A model generated the notes under the pieces. That model worked only from the letters and a program-made list of their open reading frames with translations. It did no database searches and was not told the DNA's origin. Shown one piece after another: positions 17,018 to 27,930 of a stretch of DNA of 64,000 nt. The DNA is from CAVTTH01 sp963737545 (GTDB taxonomy: Bacteria > Verrucomicrobiota > Verrucomicrobiia > Chthoniobacterales > UBA10450). The position numbers and the translations under genes were made by a program. The DNA lies in the NCBI GenBank assembly GCA_963737545.1, contig CAVTTH010000003.1:124001-188000 (forward strand). Reading direction: 5' to 3'. The first letter of the stretch is position 1. Every line of letters begins with the position of its first letter.

Positions 17018-17803
17018 TCAATAAGCCTTTTCGAAATAGATGTCCCCGGTGTCGTCTCGAAGCCGAAAGACCGGACTGGGATCAGATCCGATGGCGGCAT
17101 CGAATTTCTTTCCCTTATCGTGACGCGCCCGATCCTCGCTGAAATTATCGAGGATGCGTCCGCTCGTTGTCGCGGCGTCCGCGTGAAACGAGGAACCGCG
17201 CGGGAGAAATGCTTTGGCGTTGCCATGTGCAATCGCAGCATCGACGGCGAATGCTCGCGGTTCCCACCAACCGTAGGTCAACACAAGTGCCCCTCTGGTA
17301 ACGCCAAGATCCAGATCGCAGAAACAGTCGCGCGCAAACATCCGGCCGTTCGTGAGCCGGGCTTTCGCGTAGCCGCGGAGACCTTCGACCGATATTTCAC
17401 CGTTAACCAGTTCGAGCGTCTTAATCCGGATCGAGTCAGGAACGATAATCGTGTAATCGACGGTGCCGGAGCGGTCACTCATTCCCCATTTCTCTTTGTT
17501 TGGGAAAACAGTGTCGATCGCGACCGAACCGTGTTCCGCAGAAACCTTGATTTCAATCTGCTTCAAGCGCTCGGTCGAATAAGCGCTCTTTACCGCGATC
17601 ATCTTTATTCCCGGATCGTTGGACCCATAAATCCAAATCGAGCCGTCTCCGTTCCGCACACTCAGTTCGCCCCCCGGCGGAAAGTCGTAGCTTTGCTCGA
17701 CCGTATCTTCCAAGGCCTCATCAGTTTTTCCGGTACACCCAAAAGTGAGTGCGATTATCATCGCAAGAAACACCGCTCCCAATCTCGAGCCCAACCTCGT
17801 CAC
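17018..17803 (-). CDS. DUF4097-like lipoprotein at the end of the permease array
   Basis: 261 residues. The N-terminus (LGAVFLAMIIALTFGC) is a lipoprotein signal with a slightly unusual lipobox (TFGC). The body is made of short beta strands with internal repeats (LSVRNGDGSIWIYG, VNGEISVEGLRGYAKARLTNG, TTSGRILDNF, RDDTGDIYFEKAY), the pattern of DUF4097/adhesin-like beta-solenoids. It is the last gene of the minus-strand permease block, 78 bases after permease 1, and a second DUF4097 protein lies inside the block at 54910. Location is probably the periplasmic face of a membrane; function unknown. Confidence 0.75.
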   Translation of the reverse strand: MTRLGSRLGAVFLAMIIALTFGCTGKTDEALEDTVEQSYDFPPGGELSVRNGDGSIWIYGSNDPGIKMIAVKSAYSTERLKQIEIKVSAEHGSVAIDTVFPNKEKWGMSDRSGTVDYTIIVPDSIRIKTLELVNGEISVEGLRGYAKARLTNGRMFARDCFCDLDLGVTRGALVLTYGWWEPRAFAVDAAIAHGNAKAFLPRGSSFHADAATTSGRILDNFSEDRARHDKGKKFDAAIGSDPSPVFRLRDDTGDIYFEKAY

Positions 17804-17881
17804 GCCGAGAAGCCTATTGGACTTCGAAAAGACAGCGAGCCGATTTCTGATTAACGGCAGGATCCTGAGGTGCTGCCCAGA

Positions 17882-20308
17882 TCACTCGTGGCGCAGCGCT
17901 GTGATTGGATCTACGTTCATGGCGCGCCGCGCCGGAAAATAACTCGCCAACCACGCTGCGCCGGTCAGGAGCAGAAGCACGATTGCGTAAGTCGACAGAT
18001 CGTTTGCCCCGACGCCGTAAAGCAACGCAGCCATTAATCGCGTCAGCGCCAGTGCGCCAATCAAACCGACAACCAATCCGATACCGACGATGGTCAAACT
18101 CTGGCGCAGAATCATGCGCAACATATCGGAACGTTGCGCGCCGAGCGCCATGCGAATGCCGATTTCTCTGGTCCGTTGCGTTACACTGTAGGCGATCACG
18201 CCATAGATCCCGATGGCGGCCAGAATCATTGCCACGCCAGCGAAGACCGCGAGCAGCAACATGTTGAAACGGGGCTGCGCCAACTGGGTGGAGAGAAAAG
18301 TTGCCATCGGTTCCAGCTTGGGAACGAACAGATCCTTGTCGACCTCGTGCACCGCCCGTTTCAGGTCCGCCTGGAGTCCCACCAGGTTCGTTGAGGTCAC
18401 GCGCAATACCACATCGAGGCTTCGCGTTGGATCCTGGGCGAACGGCACGTACATCTCCGGCTCGGGCGCCGCGGCTAACGAGTCGTGCCGTGAATCGCCC
18501 ACCACACCCACGATCTCGCATGGCGGCGCCTTGCCTTCGCCGCGATCGATCATCACTTGCTGGCCGATCGGATTCCGATTCGGAAAATGTTTCCGCGCGA
18601 ACGTTTCATTGATCATGGCGACCAACGGCGAGTCTTTGGTGTCGGAAAGTGTGAAGGCGCGCCCTCGAAGGATCGGGATTTTCATCGTCCGGAAATAATC
18701 CGGCTTGACGATGCAGTAGCCGGCGCCGGGATGATTGCCCTGCGGCAGTGGAGCAGCTCCACTAACCATGAACGACAAGCCAGCGCTATTGCCGCCGAAC
18801 GGAAGCGGATTCACTGCCCCCGCGGATTCCACTCCGGGAATCGCGGCGATCTTTTCCATGATTGCATCGTGCATCCTGATTTGCTGATCCAACTCCGAGT
18901 ATCGCACACGGGGCAAAGTCAGCGACATGGTCATCAGACGCTCAACATTGAAGCCAGGATTGGTCGCGCGAAGGTTGAAGAAGCTTTTGATCAACAAGCC
19001 GGCGCCCGCCAACAGGAGAAGAGAAAGAGAAACCTGAGAGACGACGAGAAAAGCGCGCAGCCGATTGCTGTGCAGACCGCCAGTCGAACCTTTCGCACCT
19101 TGCTGGAGAGATTCATTCACGTTCGGCCGCGAAACTTGCAGTGCCGGGATGAGGCCGAAAAGAACCGTGCTGCTAATGGCGAGGGCAAAAGTAAAAAGGC
19201 AAACAGTGACGTTGACGTTAATCTGCGCAACGTGAGGGAGTCCTTGCGGACCAGCCGCGCCGAGAAGATCCACGCCCCACCACGCCAGCAGGAGGCCGGC
19301 GGACCCGCCCAGCAATGCGAGCAGAAGACTTTCGCAGAGTAATTGCCTAACGACACGGAACCGGCTGGCGCCCAGCGCCGTGCGAATCGCGATCTCACGG
19401 CTCCGCGACGCAGCGCGCGCGAGGAGGAGATTGGCCACGTTCGCGCACGCGATCAAAAGAACGAGCGCGACCGCACCGAGCAGGATCAACAATGCCAGAC
19501 GCACATCGCCAACGACATCGGAATGCAGCTTCACGACGGCCATCGACGTGAAATTCATGTTCGTGTCGGGATATTGTTTGGAAAGCCGGGCCGCGATCGC
19601 GCTCAGTTCCGCTTCCGCCTGCCGCATTTTCACGCCGGGTTTCAGCCGGCCGACTACGCTAAGGAAATGCGAGCCGCGATTGGTCAACGCTGTAGGCACC
19701 AGATATTGCAGCGGAATGACGTAATCGATGTGTTCATCCTGGATTGGAAACTTCCATCCCGGCGGCATCACTCCGATGACAGTGAAGCCGTGCGCCGAAA
19801 GCGTGATCTGTTGCCCAAGAATTTTCGGATCACCGCCGAAGGCGCGTTTCCAAAGTGGGTAGGTCAGGACGACAACGTGGGCGCCTTGATCCTTTGTTTC
19901 CTCCTGATTGAAACCGCGACCGAGCAAGGGCGGAACTCCCAGCACATCAAAAATCTCGGGAGTAATGGCGACGCCTTCGAGATATTGCGCGTCCTCGGCC
20001 AGCGCCAGCGTCCCCGCCGTCCGAGTGTATGCGGCCAGGCCGGAAAAGCTTTGGCTCTGGTCGCGCAGATCGGTGTAATCAGGAAAAGAATGAACGCCGC
20101 GTTGCTGCGCATCATTCACATAACGCATCCACGCCATAACGATCCGGTCCGGATCCTTAAATGGGAGCGGCCGGAGCAGGACGGTATCGACCACACTGAA
20201 GATTGCGCTGTTGGCTCCGATGCCGAGCGCCAGAGTGACGACGGCAATTAGCGTGAACGTTGGGGCGGTGATCAGCATCCGCAGTGCGTATTTGAAATCA
20301 GATAACAT
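17882..20308 (-). CDS. ADOP/MacB-family ABC permease 1
   Basis: 808 residues from ATG 20308 (MLSDFKYALRML). Layout as in ADOP proteins: a first membrane segment (about 18-40, TLIAVVTLALGIGANSAIFSV), a large periplasmic MacB_PCD domain, an FtsX unit with VLLIACANVANLLLARAASR, a second periplasmic domain, and a second FtsX unit (GIYGVIAYSVTQRTREIGIR) ending VDPITALRHE. No ATPase domain. Its closest relative in the window is permease 12, about 25 kb away: they share RQLLCESLLLALLGG, LPRVRY, GNSRHDSLAA-type and VRRAVHEVDKD-like stretches. This suggests duplication followed by insertion of other copies. Carries one GCCTAACGA word at 19345 in its VVRQ codons. Confidence 0.93.
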   Translation of the reverse strand: MLSDFKYALRMLITAPTFTLIAVVTLALGIGANSAIFSVVDTVLLRPLPFKDPDRIVMAWMRYVNDAQQRGVHSFPDYTDLRDQSQSFSGLAAYTRTAGTLALAEDAQYLEGVAITPEIFDVLGVPPLLGRGFNQEETKDQGAHVVVLTYPLWKRAFGGDPKILGQQITLSAHGFTVIGVMPPGWKFPIQDEHIDYVIPLQYLVPTALTNRGSHFLSVVGRLKPGVKMRQAEAELSAIAARLSKQYPDTNMNFTSMAVVKLHSDVVGDVRLALLILLGAVALVLLIACANVANLLLARAASRSREIAIRTALGASRFRVVRQLLCESLLLALLGGSAGLLLAWWGVDLLGAAGPQGLPHVAQINVNVTVCLFTFALAISSTVLFGLIPALQVSRPNVNESLQQGAKGSTGGLHSNRLRAFLVVSQVSLSLLLLAGAGLLIKSFFNLRATNPGFNVERLMTMSLTLPRVRYSELDQQIRMHDAIMEKIAAIPGVESAGAVNPLPFGGNSAGLSFMVSGAAPLPQGNHPGAGYCIVKPDYFRTMKIPILRGRAFTLSDTKDSPLVAMINETFARKHFPNRNPIGQQVMIDRGEGKAPPCEIVGVVGDSRHDSLAAAPEPEMYVPFAQDPTRSLDVVLRVTSTNLVGLQADLKRAVHEVDKDLFVPKLEPMATFLSTQLAQPRFNMLLLAVFAGVAMILAAIGIYGVIAYSVTQRTREIGIRMALGAQRSDMLRMILRQSLTIVGIGLVVGLIGALALTRLMAALLYGVGANDLSTYAIVLLLLTGAAWLASYFPARRAMNVDPITALRHE

Positions 20309-20341
20309 GTTAGATGAATGGATTTGGTGCCTTAGAGACAA

Positions 20342-22786
20342 TCATTCGGCGCGCAACGCTTCGATGGGATCAACCAGGGTGGCGCGGCGCGCCGGTAGCC
20401 AGCACGCGAACAATGCAACCAAAGCGAGCGAAGCAATGGCAATGCAAAGCGCGGACAAATCGAGGGCGCCGACACCGTAAAGCAAACTGCTCAGCGCGCG
20501 GCTGACTGCGATCGCGCCGAGCAAGCCCAGTCCAATCCCCAGCGAGACGAGCGTGACACCTTGTCCCAGGACCAAGCGGAAAACATCTCCGCGCGCGGCG
20601 CCGAGCGCCATCCGAATTCCGAGCTCACGCGTGCGTTGCGTTACGATCAACGCCATCACGCCATACAATCCGACGCTTGCAAGAACGAGAGCGAGTCCCG
20701 CAAACACACCGAGCAACGCCATGGTCAGGCGTCGCGCCGCCAGGCTTCCGCCGATGTTTTTCTCCATCGTCGAAACGGAAGCGATCGGCTGATCAGGATC
20801 GAGGGCTTGGACTTCTCTTTTGACCGCACTCGCCAGGGCGAGCGGATCGCCGGACGAGACCTTTACAAGCAGACTGTTTTCCTCCTGCGCGAATTGAGCT
20901 GCGCAAAAATAGATTTGCGGGAGATGCAATCGTTCAACGTTCTCTTCACCGGGAGCTTCATTCCGGGTCCGCGGTACCACGCCCACGATCGTAACCGGCG
21001 GCGGGTTTTTCGCCTCGCTTTGATTGTCGTCAAGATGCTGGCCGATGGGATTGACGTTCGGGAAGTAGCGCCGCGCAAAGGACTCATCGATGATGACCGA
21101 GCGCGGCCGGCCGGCAATCTCTTCCGGGCCAAAGCCGCGTCCGCGAAGAATCGGCATTCCAAGAACGCGAAAATAATCCCGCGAAACAACATTTACTTCG
21201 GCGGACGGTTCCTGGCCGGGTTTGTTCGGTGGCGTTCCGGTCAAATGAAACGAACTATCCCACTCGGTGTCATCGAAGGGAACGTTTGCTCCAATCGCGG
21301 CACTCTCGACTCCGGGCAAAGTCCGGATTCGATCCAGAAGTTGAACGTGGAACGCCGCGATTTTTTCTGGCTTATCGTAGCGCGCTTTGGGCAATTCGAT
21401 GAGCATCGTAAGGATTCCGCGCGGCTCAAACCCGAGCGGCTCCTGTTGAGCACGCCAAAAGCTTTTCAAGGTCAGTCCGGCGCCCGCCAAAAGGACAACG
21501 GCGAGCGCGACCTGCGTGACGACCAAGACGGCGCGGGCGCGATGGCGGCGAACACCGCCGCTGCCGCCTCGCATTCCTGATTCGTGGAGCGCATTGGTTA
21601 GGGCAACTGTGCGCGAGATTTGCCATGCCGGCCAGAGACCCGCGAGCAAACCGGAAACGAGTGCGATGCTGACAGTGAAGATCAACGCGCGAAGATCGAT
21701 GCTTGTTTCTTGAAACCGCGGAACCTTTGGCGGACTGAGCGCAAGGATCGCCTCGAGGCTCCAGATCGCGAGAACCACGCCAAGCGCAGCCCCGGCAAAA
21801 GCCAGAACGCTGCTCTCAGTCAGGAGTTGGCGCGCGAGACGCCAGCGGCTGGCGCCTAACGCCGCACGAACGGCGAGTTCTCTGCTCCGAGTCAGGGCGC
21901 GCGCGAGCTGCAGGTTTGCCACATTCGCGCAAGCGATCAGCAAAACGCAACCGACCGCGGCGAGAAGCAAATTAAGGGCTTGTCGATAATCGCCTACCGC
22001 CGATTCCAATAATGGCTGCATCCGAATGCGGCGATTGGTGTTGGATTCGGGATATTTTCGTTCGAGGTTGCGTGCGATATTATCCATATCGGCCGTCGCC
22101 TGTTTTAGTGTGATTCCCGGCTTTAACCGGCCGATCACCGTGAAACCGGGGTGATTATCCCGTTGCAAGACGTTTGGAGCGGCCCGCAAATCCGAAAGCG
22201 GAATGATAATTTCGGTGTTACGCGGATAGCGCATTGAGCTTGGAAAAACGCCGATGATTTCGCGTGGGACCGTATCAACAATCAATTTTTTTCCGATCAC
22301 TGTCGGCGATCCGCCGAAACGCGTCTGCCAAAGACGCTCGCTGATCATAACGACCTTGCCACTGTTTGGCTGGTCGTCGGCTTCCGTGAAATCGCGTCCG
22401 AGTCGGGGTGACAACCCCATGATGGAAAGAAAATTCGCGGTGACGGGCGCCCCGCCAACCTGGCTCGGTTCGGTTTCGCCGCCCGGAGTCGATAAATTGA
22501 ACGTGTCATGCCGGATGAGCGCGAGGTCGGTGAATCCGCCCTGAGCTTCGCGCCAGTCGAGATAGTTTGGATAACTAACGGATCCCCAGGTAAACGCCTC
22601 CGTCGTTTCCCGAAGAACGATTAGTCGCTCCGGATTTGGGTATGGCAGAGGCCGTAACAACACCGCGTTGACCACGCTGAAAATGGCTGTGTTCGCGCCG
22701 ATGCCGAGCGCGAGGGCAATTCCCGCGATAATCGTGAACGTGGGATTCTGAAGAAGTTGCCGAATGGCATAGCGAAGATCATTCAT
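20342..22786 (-). CDS. ADOP/MacB-family ABC permease 2
   Basis: 814 residues from ATG 22786 (MNDLRYAIRQLLQNPTF); the frame is open further upstream but only through the end of permease 3. Two MacB_PCD plus FtsX halves as in its neighbours; the first FtsX unit has CVLLIACANVANLQLARALTR and the C-terminus is LVDPIEALRAE. Distinct from the 10-13 subgroup: it has GVGALDLSALCIAIASLAL in the last helices. The periplasmic half contains VESAAIGANVPFDDTEWDSS. It starts 25 bases after permease 3 and ends 33 bases before permease 1, so it is most likely co-transcribed. Substrate unknown. Confidence 0.93.
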   Translation of the reverse strand: MNDLRYAIRQLLQNPTFTIIAGIALALGIGANTAIFSVVNAVLLRPLPYPNPERLIVLRETTEAFTWGSVSYPNYLDWREAQGGFTDLALIRHDTFNLSTPGGETEPSQVGGAPVTANFLSIMGLSPRLGRDFTEADDQPNSGKVVMISERLWQTRFGGSPTVIGKKLIVDTVPREIIGVFPSSMRYPRNTEIIIPLSDLRAAPNVLQRDNHPGFTVIGRLKPGITLKQATADMDNIARNLERKYPESNTNRRIRMQPLLESAVGDYRQALNLLLAAVGCVLLIACANVANLQLARALTRSRELAVRAALGASRWRLARQLLTESSVLAFAGAALGVVLAIWSLEAILALSPPKVPRFQETSIDLRALIFTVSIALVSGLLAGLWPAWQISRTVALTNALHESGMRGGSGGVRRHRARAVLVVTQVALAVVLLAGAGLTLKSFWRAQQEPLGFEPRGILTMLIELPKARYDKPEKIAAFHVQLLDRIRTLPGVESAAIGANVPFDDTEWDSSFHLTGTPPNKPGQEPSAEVNVVSRDYFRVLGMPILRGRGFGPEEIAGRPRSVIIDESFARRYFPNVNPIGQHLDDNQSEAKNPPPVTIVGVVPRTRNEAPGEENVERLHLPQIYFCAAQFAQEENSLLVKVSSGDPLALASAVKREVQALDPDQPIASVSTMEKNIGGSLAARRLTMALLGVFAGLALVLASVGLYGVMALIVTQRTRELGIRMALGAARGDVFRLVLGQGVTLVSLGIGLGLLGAIAVSRALSSLLYGVGALDLSALCIAIASLALVALFACWLPARRATLVDPIEALRAE

Positions 22787-22811
22787 AAGAAAGCAGGGTT
22801 CCCTCCGGTTT

Positions 22812-25250
22812 TCACTCGGAACGCAGTGCGACCATCGGGTCGAGTCTGGCCGCCCGCCGGCCAGGCAGATAACAAGCAACCAGCGCCACGAAGAGGAGCA
22901 ACAACGGAATTTCGACAAAGGTCAGCGGATCGGTCGCCGCTACTCCGAAGAGAAGGTTGGCCATCAAGCCCGTAAGAGCGAACGCCCCCGCCAGGCCGAC
23001 AACGACGCCGATCACGGTCAGCGTCATGCCCTGACGGATCACGAGCGCGAGCACGTCCGATTTCTGCGCGCCGAGCGCCATGCGGATGCCGATTTCCTGC
23101 GTGCGTTGCGTAACCGAGTAAGCCATCACTCCGTAAATGCCGACGGCCGCGAGAAGAAGCGCGGCGCAGGCGAAGACGGTGAAGAGCTGCATCGAGACCC
23201 GGCGAGTGCCTAACGAGTTCATGACCACATCGTCGTAAGTGTGGACGTTGTAGATCGGCTGATCTTTATCGAGCGCCTGGACTTCGCGTCGCAAGGTGGG
23301 AGCGAAGGCGGCGGGGTCGCTCGCGGTTCGAATCACCAGCCCCATGAAATTCCAGTGGGCGTCCTGGGCATGCGGAACGTAGATTTGCATGCCGCCCTCT
23401 CCCGTGAGGGAATCCGTCTTGGTGTCGCCGACCACACCGACGATTTCGCGCATGAATTCCTCATCCCGCTTCTGACCTCGGAAAGCAGCCCAGACGCTGA
23501 GGCGTTTACCAATCGCCGCCGCGGGCGAACCGAAAACACGCTTTGCGGTGGTTTCGTTGATGATTACCACTTTCGGTCCGTCAGCATTGTCGCGAGGTTC
23601 GAAGATGCGTCCCGAAAGTAGCGGAATCTGCAGGGCGCGAAAATAATCGCCGGTGATGGTTGTGAACATCGCCTCTTTCGATTCTTCCACCGTGAGCGGC
23701 CGGCCTTCCGGAATGAACCCGCGACCGATCGCGTATCCAGTCACCTCGAGCGGAAGATTGACACTGCCTCCGACAGCTTCCACGCCCGGCTCCGCTTCCA
23801 GCCGTTCTTTCAACTGACGGAAAAATTCCACGTACTGTTGGTCCTTTTTGTATTTCGGACCCTGCAACGACAGGTGGGCGGTGAGAACATTGTGCGCATT
23901 GAAGCCCAGCCGCACCTCCTGAAGACGGAGGAAGCTCTTGATGAGCAATCCAGCGCCAACCAGCAGCATGAGCGAAAGGGCGACCTCACCGATCAACAGG
24001 AGGCTGCGCGCACTTGTCCGCCGATGTCCTTCGCCGCTGCGTCCGCCTTCTTTCAATGCGCTGGTCACGTCGAGTTTCGAGGCTTGGAGCGCGGGGACGA
24101 TGCCGAAGAGAATGCCGGTAAGGGCCGAGACGCCGAGAGCGAACGTCAGGACGCGATAATCAATCCCGATCTGCTCGAGCCGCGGTGCGCCTTCGGGCAA
24201 CATCGACATCAGCACGTCGGTTAACCAAACGCTAAGGAAGAGCCCTGCGACCCCGCCGATCGCGGAGAGCAGAATGCTCTCCGTCAGCATCTGCCGCAGA
24301 ACGCGCGTGCGGCTCGCACCCATCGCGGCGCGGATCGCAATTTCCTTGTGCCGCGCGGCGCCGCGGGCGAGGAGGAGATTGGCTACGTTCGCGCAGGCAA
24401 TCAGCAGCACGAATCCGACGGCGCCGAGGAGCGCAAGGAGGGATGGTTTTACCTCGCGAACGAGCCGTTCGTGGAGCGTCGAAAGAACCACGTCCCAGCC
24501 TTTGTTCGTCTCGTGAAACTGCTTGTCGAGCCGCGCATTGATGGCGCTGAGACGAGTTTGCGCCTGCTTCAGATCGATACCGGGATTCAGACGCGCGATC
24601 GCCGACCACACGCGGTTATCGCGCGGTTCTCCCGAGAGATTGACCGCGCTCGGCACCCAAATTTGGGTTTGTTCCGGATATTCAAACCCCGGTGGCGTCA
24701 CGCCAATGATCGTGAGAGGCATTGAGCTCATCTGGACCTGTTTCCCGACAATGGCCGGATCAGATCCGAAGCGGCGCTTCCATAAGCCGTGGCTGATGAT
24801 CGCGACGGTTTGCGGCCACCCTTTATCGTCTTCGGGAACGAACGTTCGCCCGAGAACAGGCTGGACCCCGAGCACGGAGAAGAACCCGGTCGTCACACCC
24901 GCGCGCGGCACGCGTTCCGGCTCGGCCCCATCCGCTCCAAGGTGGGCCTCGCCGGTCCAGTAGGCGGCGGTGCTCGCGAAGAGATCGGTTTGTTGCGACC
25001 AATCAGTAAAGTCGAGAAACGAGATGTTGCTGTCGGTAATGCCCGCCGCAGGATTTTTGCCTTCGATGTAGATGATGCGTTCCGCGTCCGGAAACGGAAG
25101 TGGCCGCAAAAGAACGCCGTTCACCAGGCTAAAGATCGCGGTGTTCGCGCCGATGCCGAGGCCGAGCGTAATGATAGCGACCGCGGCAAAGCCTTTGTGC
25201 TTGAGAAGCATTCGAAGGCCGTAGCGAAGGTCTTGCAGAAAAGTTGTCAC
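22812..25250 (-). CDS. ADOP/MacB-family ABC permease 3 (GTG start)
   Basis: 812 residues if translation begins at GTG 25250 (VTTFLQDLRYGLRMLL), which lines up with the start of all other copies; the frame is open to 25385 but that part is the overlapping end of permease 4 in another frame. First segment AVAIITLGLGIGANTAIFSL, FtsX 1 with VLLIACANVANLLLARGAARHKE, FtsX 2 with GIYGVMAYSVTQRTQEIGIR, C-terminus RLDPMVALRSE. A GCCTAACGA word at 23208 encodes its N-S-L-G with the rare Leu codon TTA. It lies 34 bases after permease 4. Confidence 0.92.
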   Translation of the reverse strand: MTTFLQDLRYGLRMLLKHKGFAAVAIITLGLGIGANTAIFSLVNGVLLRPLPFPDAERIIYIEGKNPAAGITDSNISFLDFTDWSQQTDLFASTAAYWTGEAHLGADGAEPERVPRAGVTTGFFSVLGVQPVLGRTFVPEDDKGWPQTVAIISHGLWKRRFGSDPAIVGKQVQMSSMPLTIIGVTPPGFEYPEQTQIWVPSAVNLSGEPRDNRVWSAIARLNPGIDLKQAQTRLSAINARLDKQFHETNKGWDVVLSTLHERLVREVKPSLLALLGAVGFVLLIACANVANLLLARGAARHKEIAIRAAMGASRTRVLRQMLTESILLSAIGGVAGLFLSVWLTDVLMSMLPEGAPRLEQIGIDYRVLTFALGVSALTGILFGIVPALQASKLDVTSALKEGGRSGEGHRRTSARSLLLIGEVALSLMLLVGAGLLIKSFLRLQEVRLGFNAHNVLTAHLSLQGPKYKKDQQYVEFFRQLKERLEAEPGVEAVGGSVNLPLEVTGYAIGRGFIPEGRPLTVEESKEAMFTTITGDYFRALQIPLLSGRIFEPRDNADGPKVVIINETTAKRVFGSPAAAIGKRLSVWAAFRGQKRDEEFMREIVGVVGDTKTDSLTGEGGMQIYVPHAQDAHWNFMGLVIRTASDPAAFAPTLRREVQALDKDQPIYNVHTYDDVVMNSLGTRRVSMQLFTVFACAALLLAAVGIYGVMAYSVTQRTQEIGIRMALGAQKSDVLALVIRQGMTLTVIGVVVGLAGAFALTGLMANLLFGVAATDPLTFVEIPLLLLFVALVACYLPGRRAARLDPMVALRSE

Positions 25251-25284
25251 AGAGGATGAGGCGAGGGTGTGCGAATAACCAAAA

Positions 25285-27871
25285 CTATTCCGTGCGAAGC
25301 GCGACCATCGGATCGACGCGGGCGGCGCGGCGAGCTGGAAGCCAGGTGGCGAGAAGCGCCGCGGCCGTGAGCAGCACCGGGGCAATCGTGAAGGCGATCG
25401 GATCCAGGGCGCCGACCTGATAAAGCAGGCCGCTCACGACCTTGCCGGTTCCAATCGCGAGCAGCAGACCAATGAGGAGACCTGCTCCGAGCATGATTGA
25501 TCCTTCGCGGAGAAACATCCATTGCACGGTTCCCGGCTTCGCGCCCAGCGCCATCCGGATTCCGATCTCCCGAGTGCGCCGCGCCACAGCATAGGCTTTA
25601 ACGCCGTAAACACCCACGACGGAGAGACCGAGGGCGAGACCGCCAAAGATGGAAAACAATGCCGCGCCTGCCCGGACCAGCCAGAGCTGAACATTGCTTT
25701 CGAGATGCTGCGCGAACGTCTTGAGCGAAAGCACAACCAGCGCCGGATCAACCGCGCGCACGGTGCGGCGCAGGAGATCGGCGGTCGCCGCCTCGGTTCC
25801 GTGCGGCAGAGAATTGAATTTGATGATGAAGAAAACGTTGCTTTGAAATCCGCGCGCGAAGGGCAAATAAATCGCGCCACTGGGATCGCTCTCGAACAGG
25901 GCGTGCCTTGTCGCTGGAACGATACCTACGATCTCGATCGACTCGCCCGGCTTGATGTCTCCGCTCTTATTATCCTTGATACCGACGCTGGGTTTTCCCT
26001 TGGCGCGCTCTGCATCATTGGTGGAAAACTGGATTCGCTGTCCGAGCGCATCGCCATCGGGCCAAAGTTTCTTCGCCAGGACATCATCGATGATGGCCAC
26101 CGCTGGGCCGCCCGGCTGGGTCGCCTCGGCCCTGGTAAAAGCGCGCCCGCGGAGAAGAGGCAATCCGACCGTGGCGAAGTAATCCTCACCGACGCTGTTC
26201 CAGGTTGCGTCGAAGCCAAGGCCTTCGGCCGCAGTCGCGGGCCGTGCATCAACCGCGGGCTGGGGACCATCACGCCGAACGGTCTTGCTCAGCTGGATCA
26301 TTCCGAATGGAATCGTGGCGGAAATACTGGCATGCTCGACACCGGGCAAGAGCGGAGAGTCGCTCGTTGAGAGCGCGATAAATTTCCGGCGCCCGGCTCT
26401 GATCGTATCCGCTCAAGCCGGCATCGACTTCGAGAAGAAAGCTGCGGTCGGATTGAAGACCAGTATCGACCGAAGCTGCTTTAAGCGCGCCGCGAATAAA
26501 AAGCGCCGCCGCGGTGAGGAGAGCGAGCGAAAAAGCGATTTGCGCCACGACGAGCGGATTGCGCGGCAGGAATTTCCAACGCCGATGCACGGGATCATCG
26601 CCAGCCTGTTCTTTCAGGTCGGCAATGACGGCGGAGCGGGACAGTTTCAGCGCCGGTCCGAGACCAAAACAGAGCGTGCCCAAAACACAGAATGCGAACG
26701 TGGCCGTGAGCACGGCGGGGTTCGGTCCGCTCAGCCAAACCAAATCGACCGGCACCATCGCCCCGAGCGATGCCATGAGGAGATCGGAAGACCAGAGCGC
26801 AAGCACGAGGCCGAATGCGCCGCCGATCAGGGAGAGCACAATGCCTTCGGTGAGAAGTTGACGAACGATCCGCGAACGGCGAGCTCCGAGCGCAAGGCGC
26901 AGCGCGATTTCCTTGCGCCGGGCAGTGCCGCGCGCGAGAAGCATATTTGCGAGGTTGAGACAGGCGACGAGCAGGACGACGGCTGCCATGCTCAAGAGCA
27001 GTGTGCCGAGCATGGAAACCGGACCGTCATGGTCCGGGCTGGTGCTGGTAGCGAAGCGCGAAAGCGGTGCCGTGATAAATGTCTGCTCCTTTTGCTCAAC
27101 CGGAAACGCCTTCTCCAGATTCGCTGCCAATCCCTTGAGCGCGGGCGCAGCCGCGGCGGCAGTGACGCCCGGTTTGAGCCGGCCAAGGATGAGCAATTGC
27201 TGACCCGCCCGATCCCCTAACGAATATTTTGTCTCAGATTCAAAATTATTTGCGACCTGATCGTAAACACCAAGCGGGAGCCAGACTTCCGGTGAAAAGA
27301 TGTGCATCGTCCCGGTAAAACCCTTCGGCATGATACCGACGATGGTAAACGGATGACCGTTGACGAGGATGGGAGAACCTAGCAATCCCGGGTCGAGCCC
27401 GCGTTTTTGCCAGTAACTGTGACTTACAATGGCGACGCGCGCGCTGCTGCCGGGAGTTTCTTCCTCAGGCAGAAAGGCGCGCCCGGACACCGGCGCAACC
27501 CCCATCACCGAAAAATAATTCGCGCTCACGAGGTCGGCGAAGGCGCGGCGGCTGTCGCCCTTCTCGCCGATACCGATCATGGCGAGATTATGCGCGAGCA
27601 CGCCATCGAAGACCGTGTTCTGCTCGGCGATATCGCGATAAGTGGGATAAGAAAAACCGCGAAAGATCTTTGGATTTTTCACGTTCTGGGAAAAGACCTG
27701 CACGATTTGAGCAGGCTTCGCATATGCCGGAGTCTGAAAAAGCATGGCGTGAACGAGACTGAAGACGGCGGTGTTGACGCCGATTCCGAAAGCCAGAGTC
27801 AGAATGGCGATGATGCTAAATCCCGGCGATTTGATCAGAAGCCGAAAGGCGTAACGAAGGTCGTTTAACAT
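25285..27871 (-). pseudogene. ADOP/MacB-family ABC permease 4, one frameshift
   Basis: N-terminal frame 26270-27871 (MLNDLRYAFRLLIKSPGF onwards) and C-terminal frame 25285-26349 join at about 26348: the expected LNERLSALPGVEHASISAT is interrupted by one surplus base (CTTGCC instead of CTGCC). Without it the protein would have about 861 residues, longer than its neighbours because of a larger second periplasmic domain. FtsX 1 (VVLLVACLNLANMLLARGTARRKE) is intact, and FtsX 2 ends RVDPMVALRTE. The break falls in the second periplasmic domain, so a truncated half-permease of 533 residues would result if the frameshift is real. Could equally be a base-call error. Confidence 0.8.
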
Positions 27872-27930
27872 ATTGGTATTTGGTTTGTTGGTGGAGGTGC
27901 AGACATTGGTTCGAAATTGTCGCCTAACGA

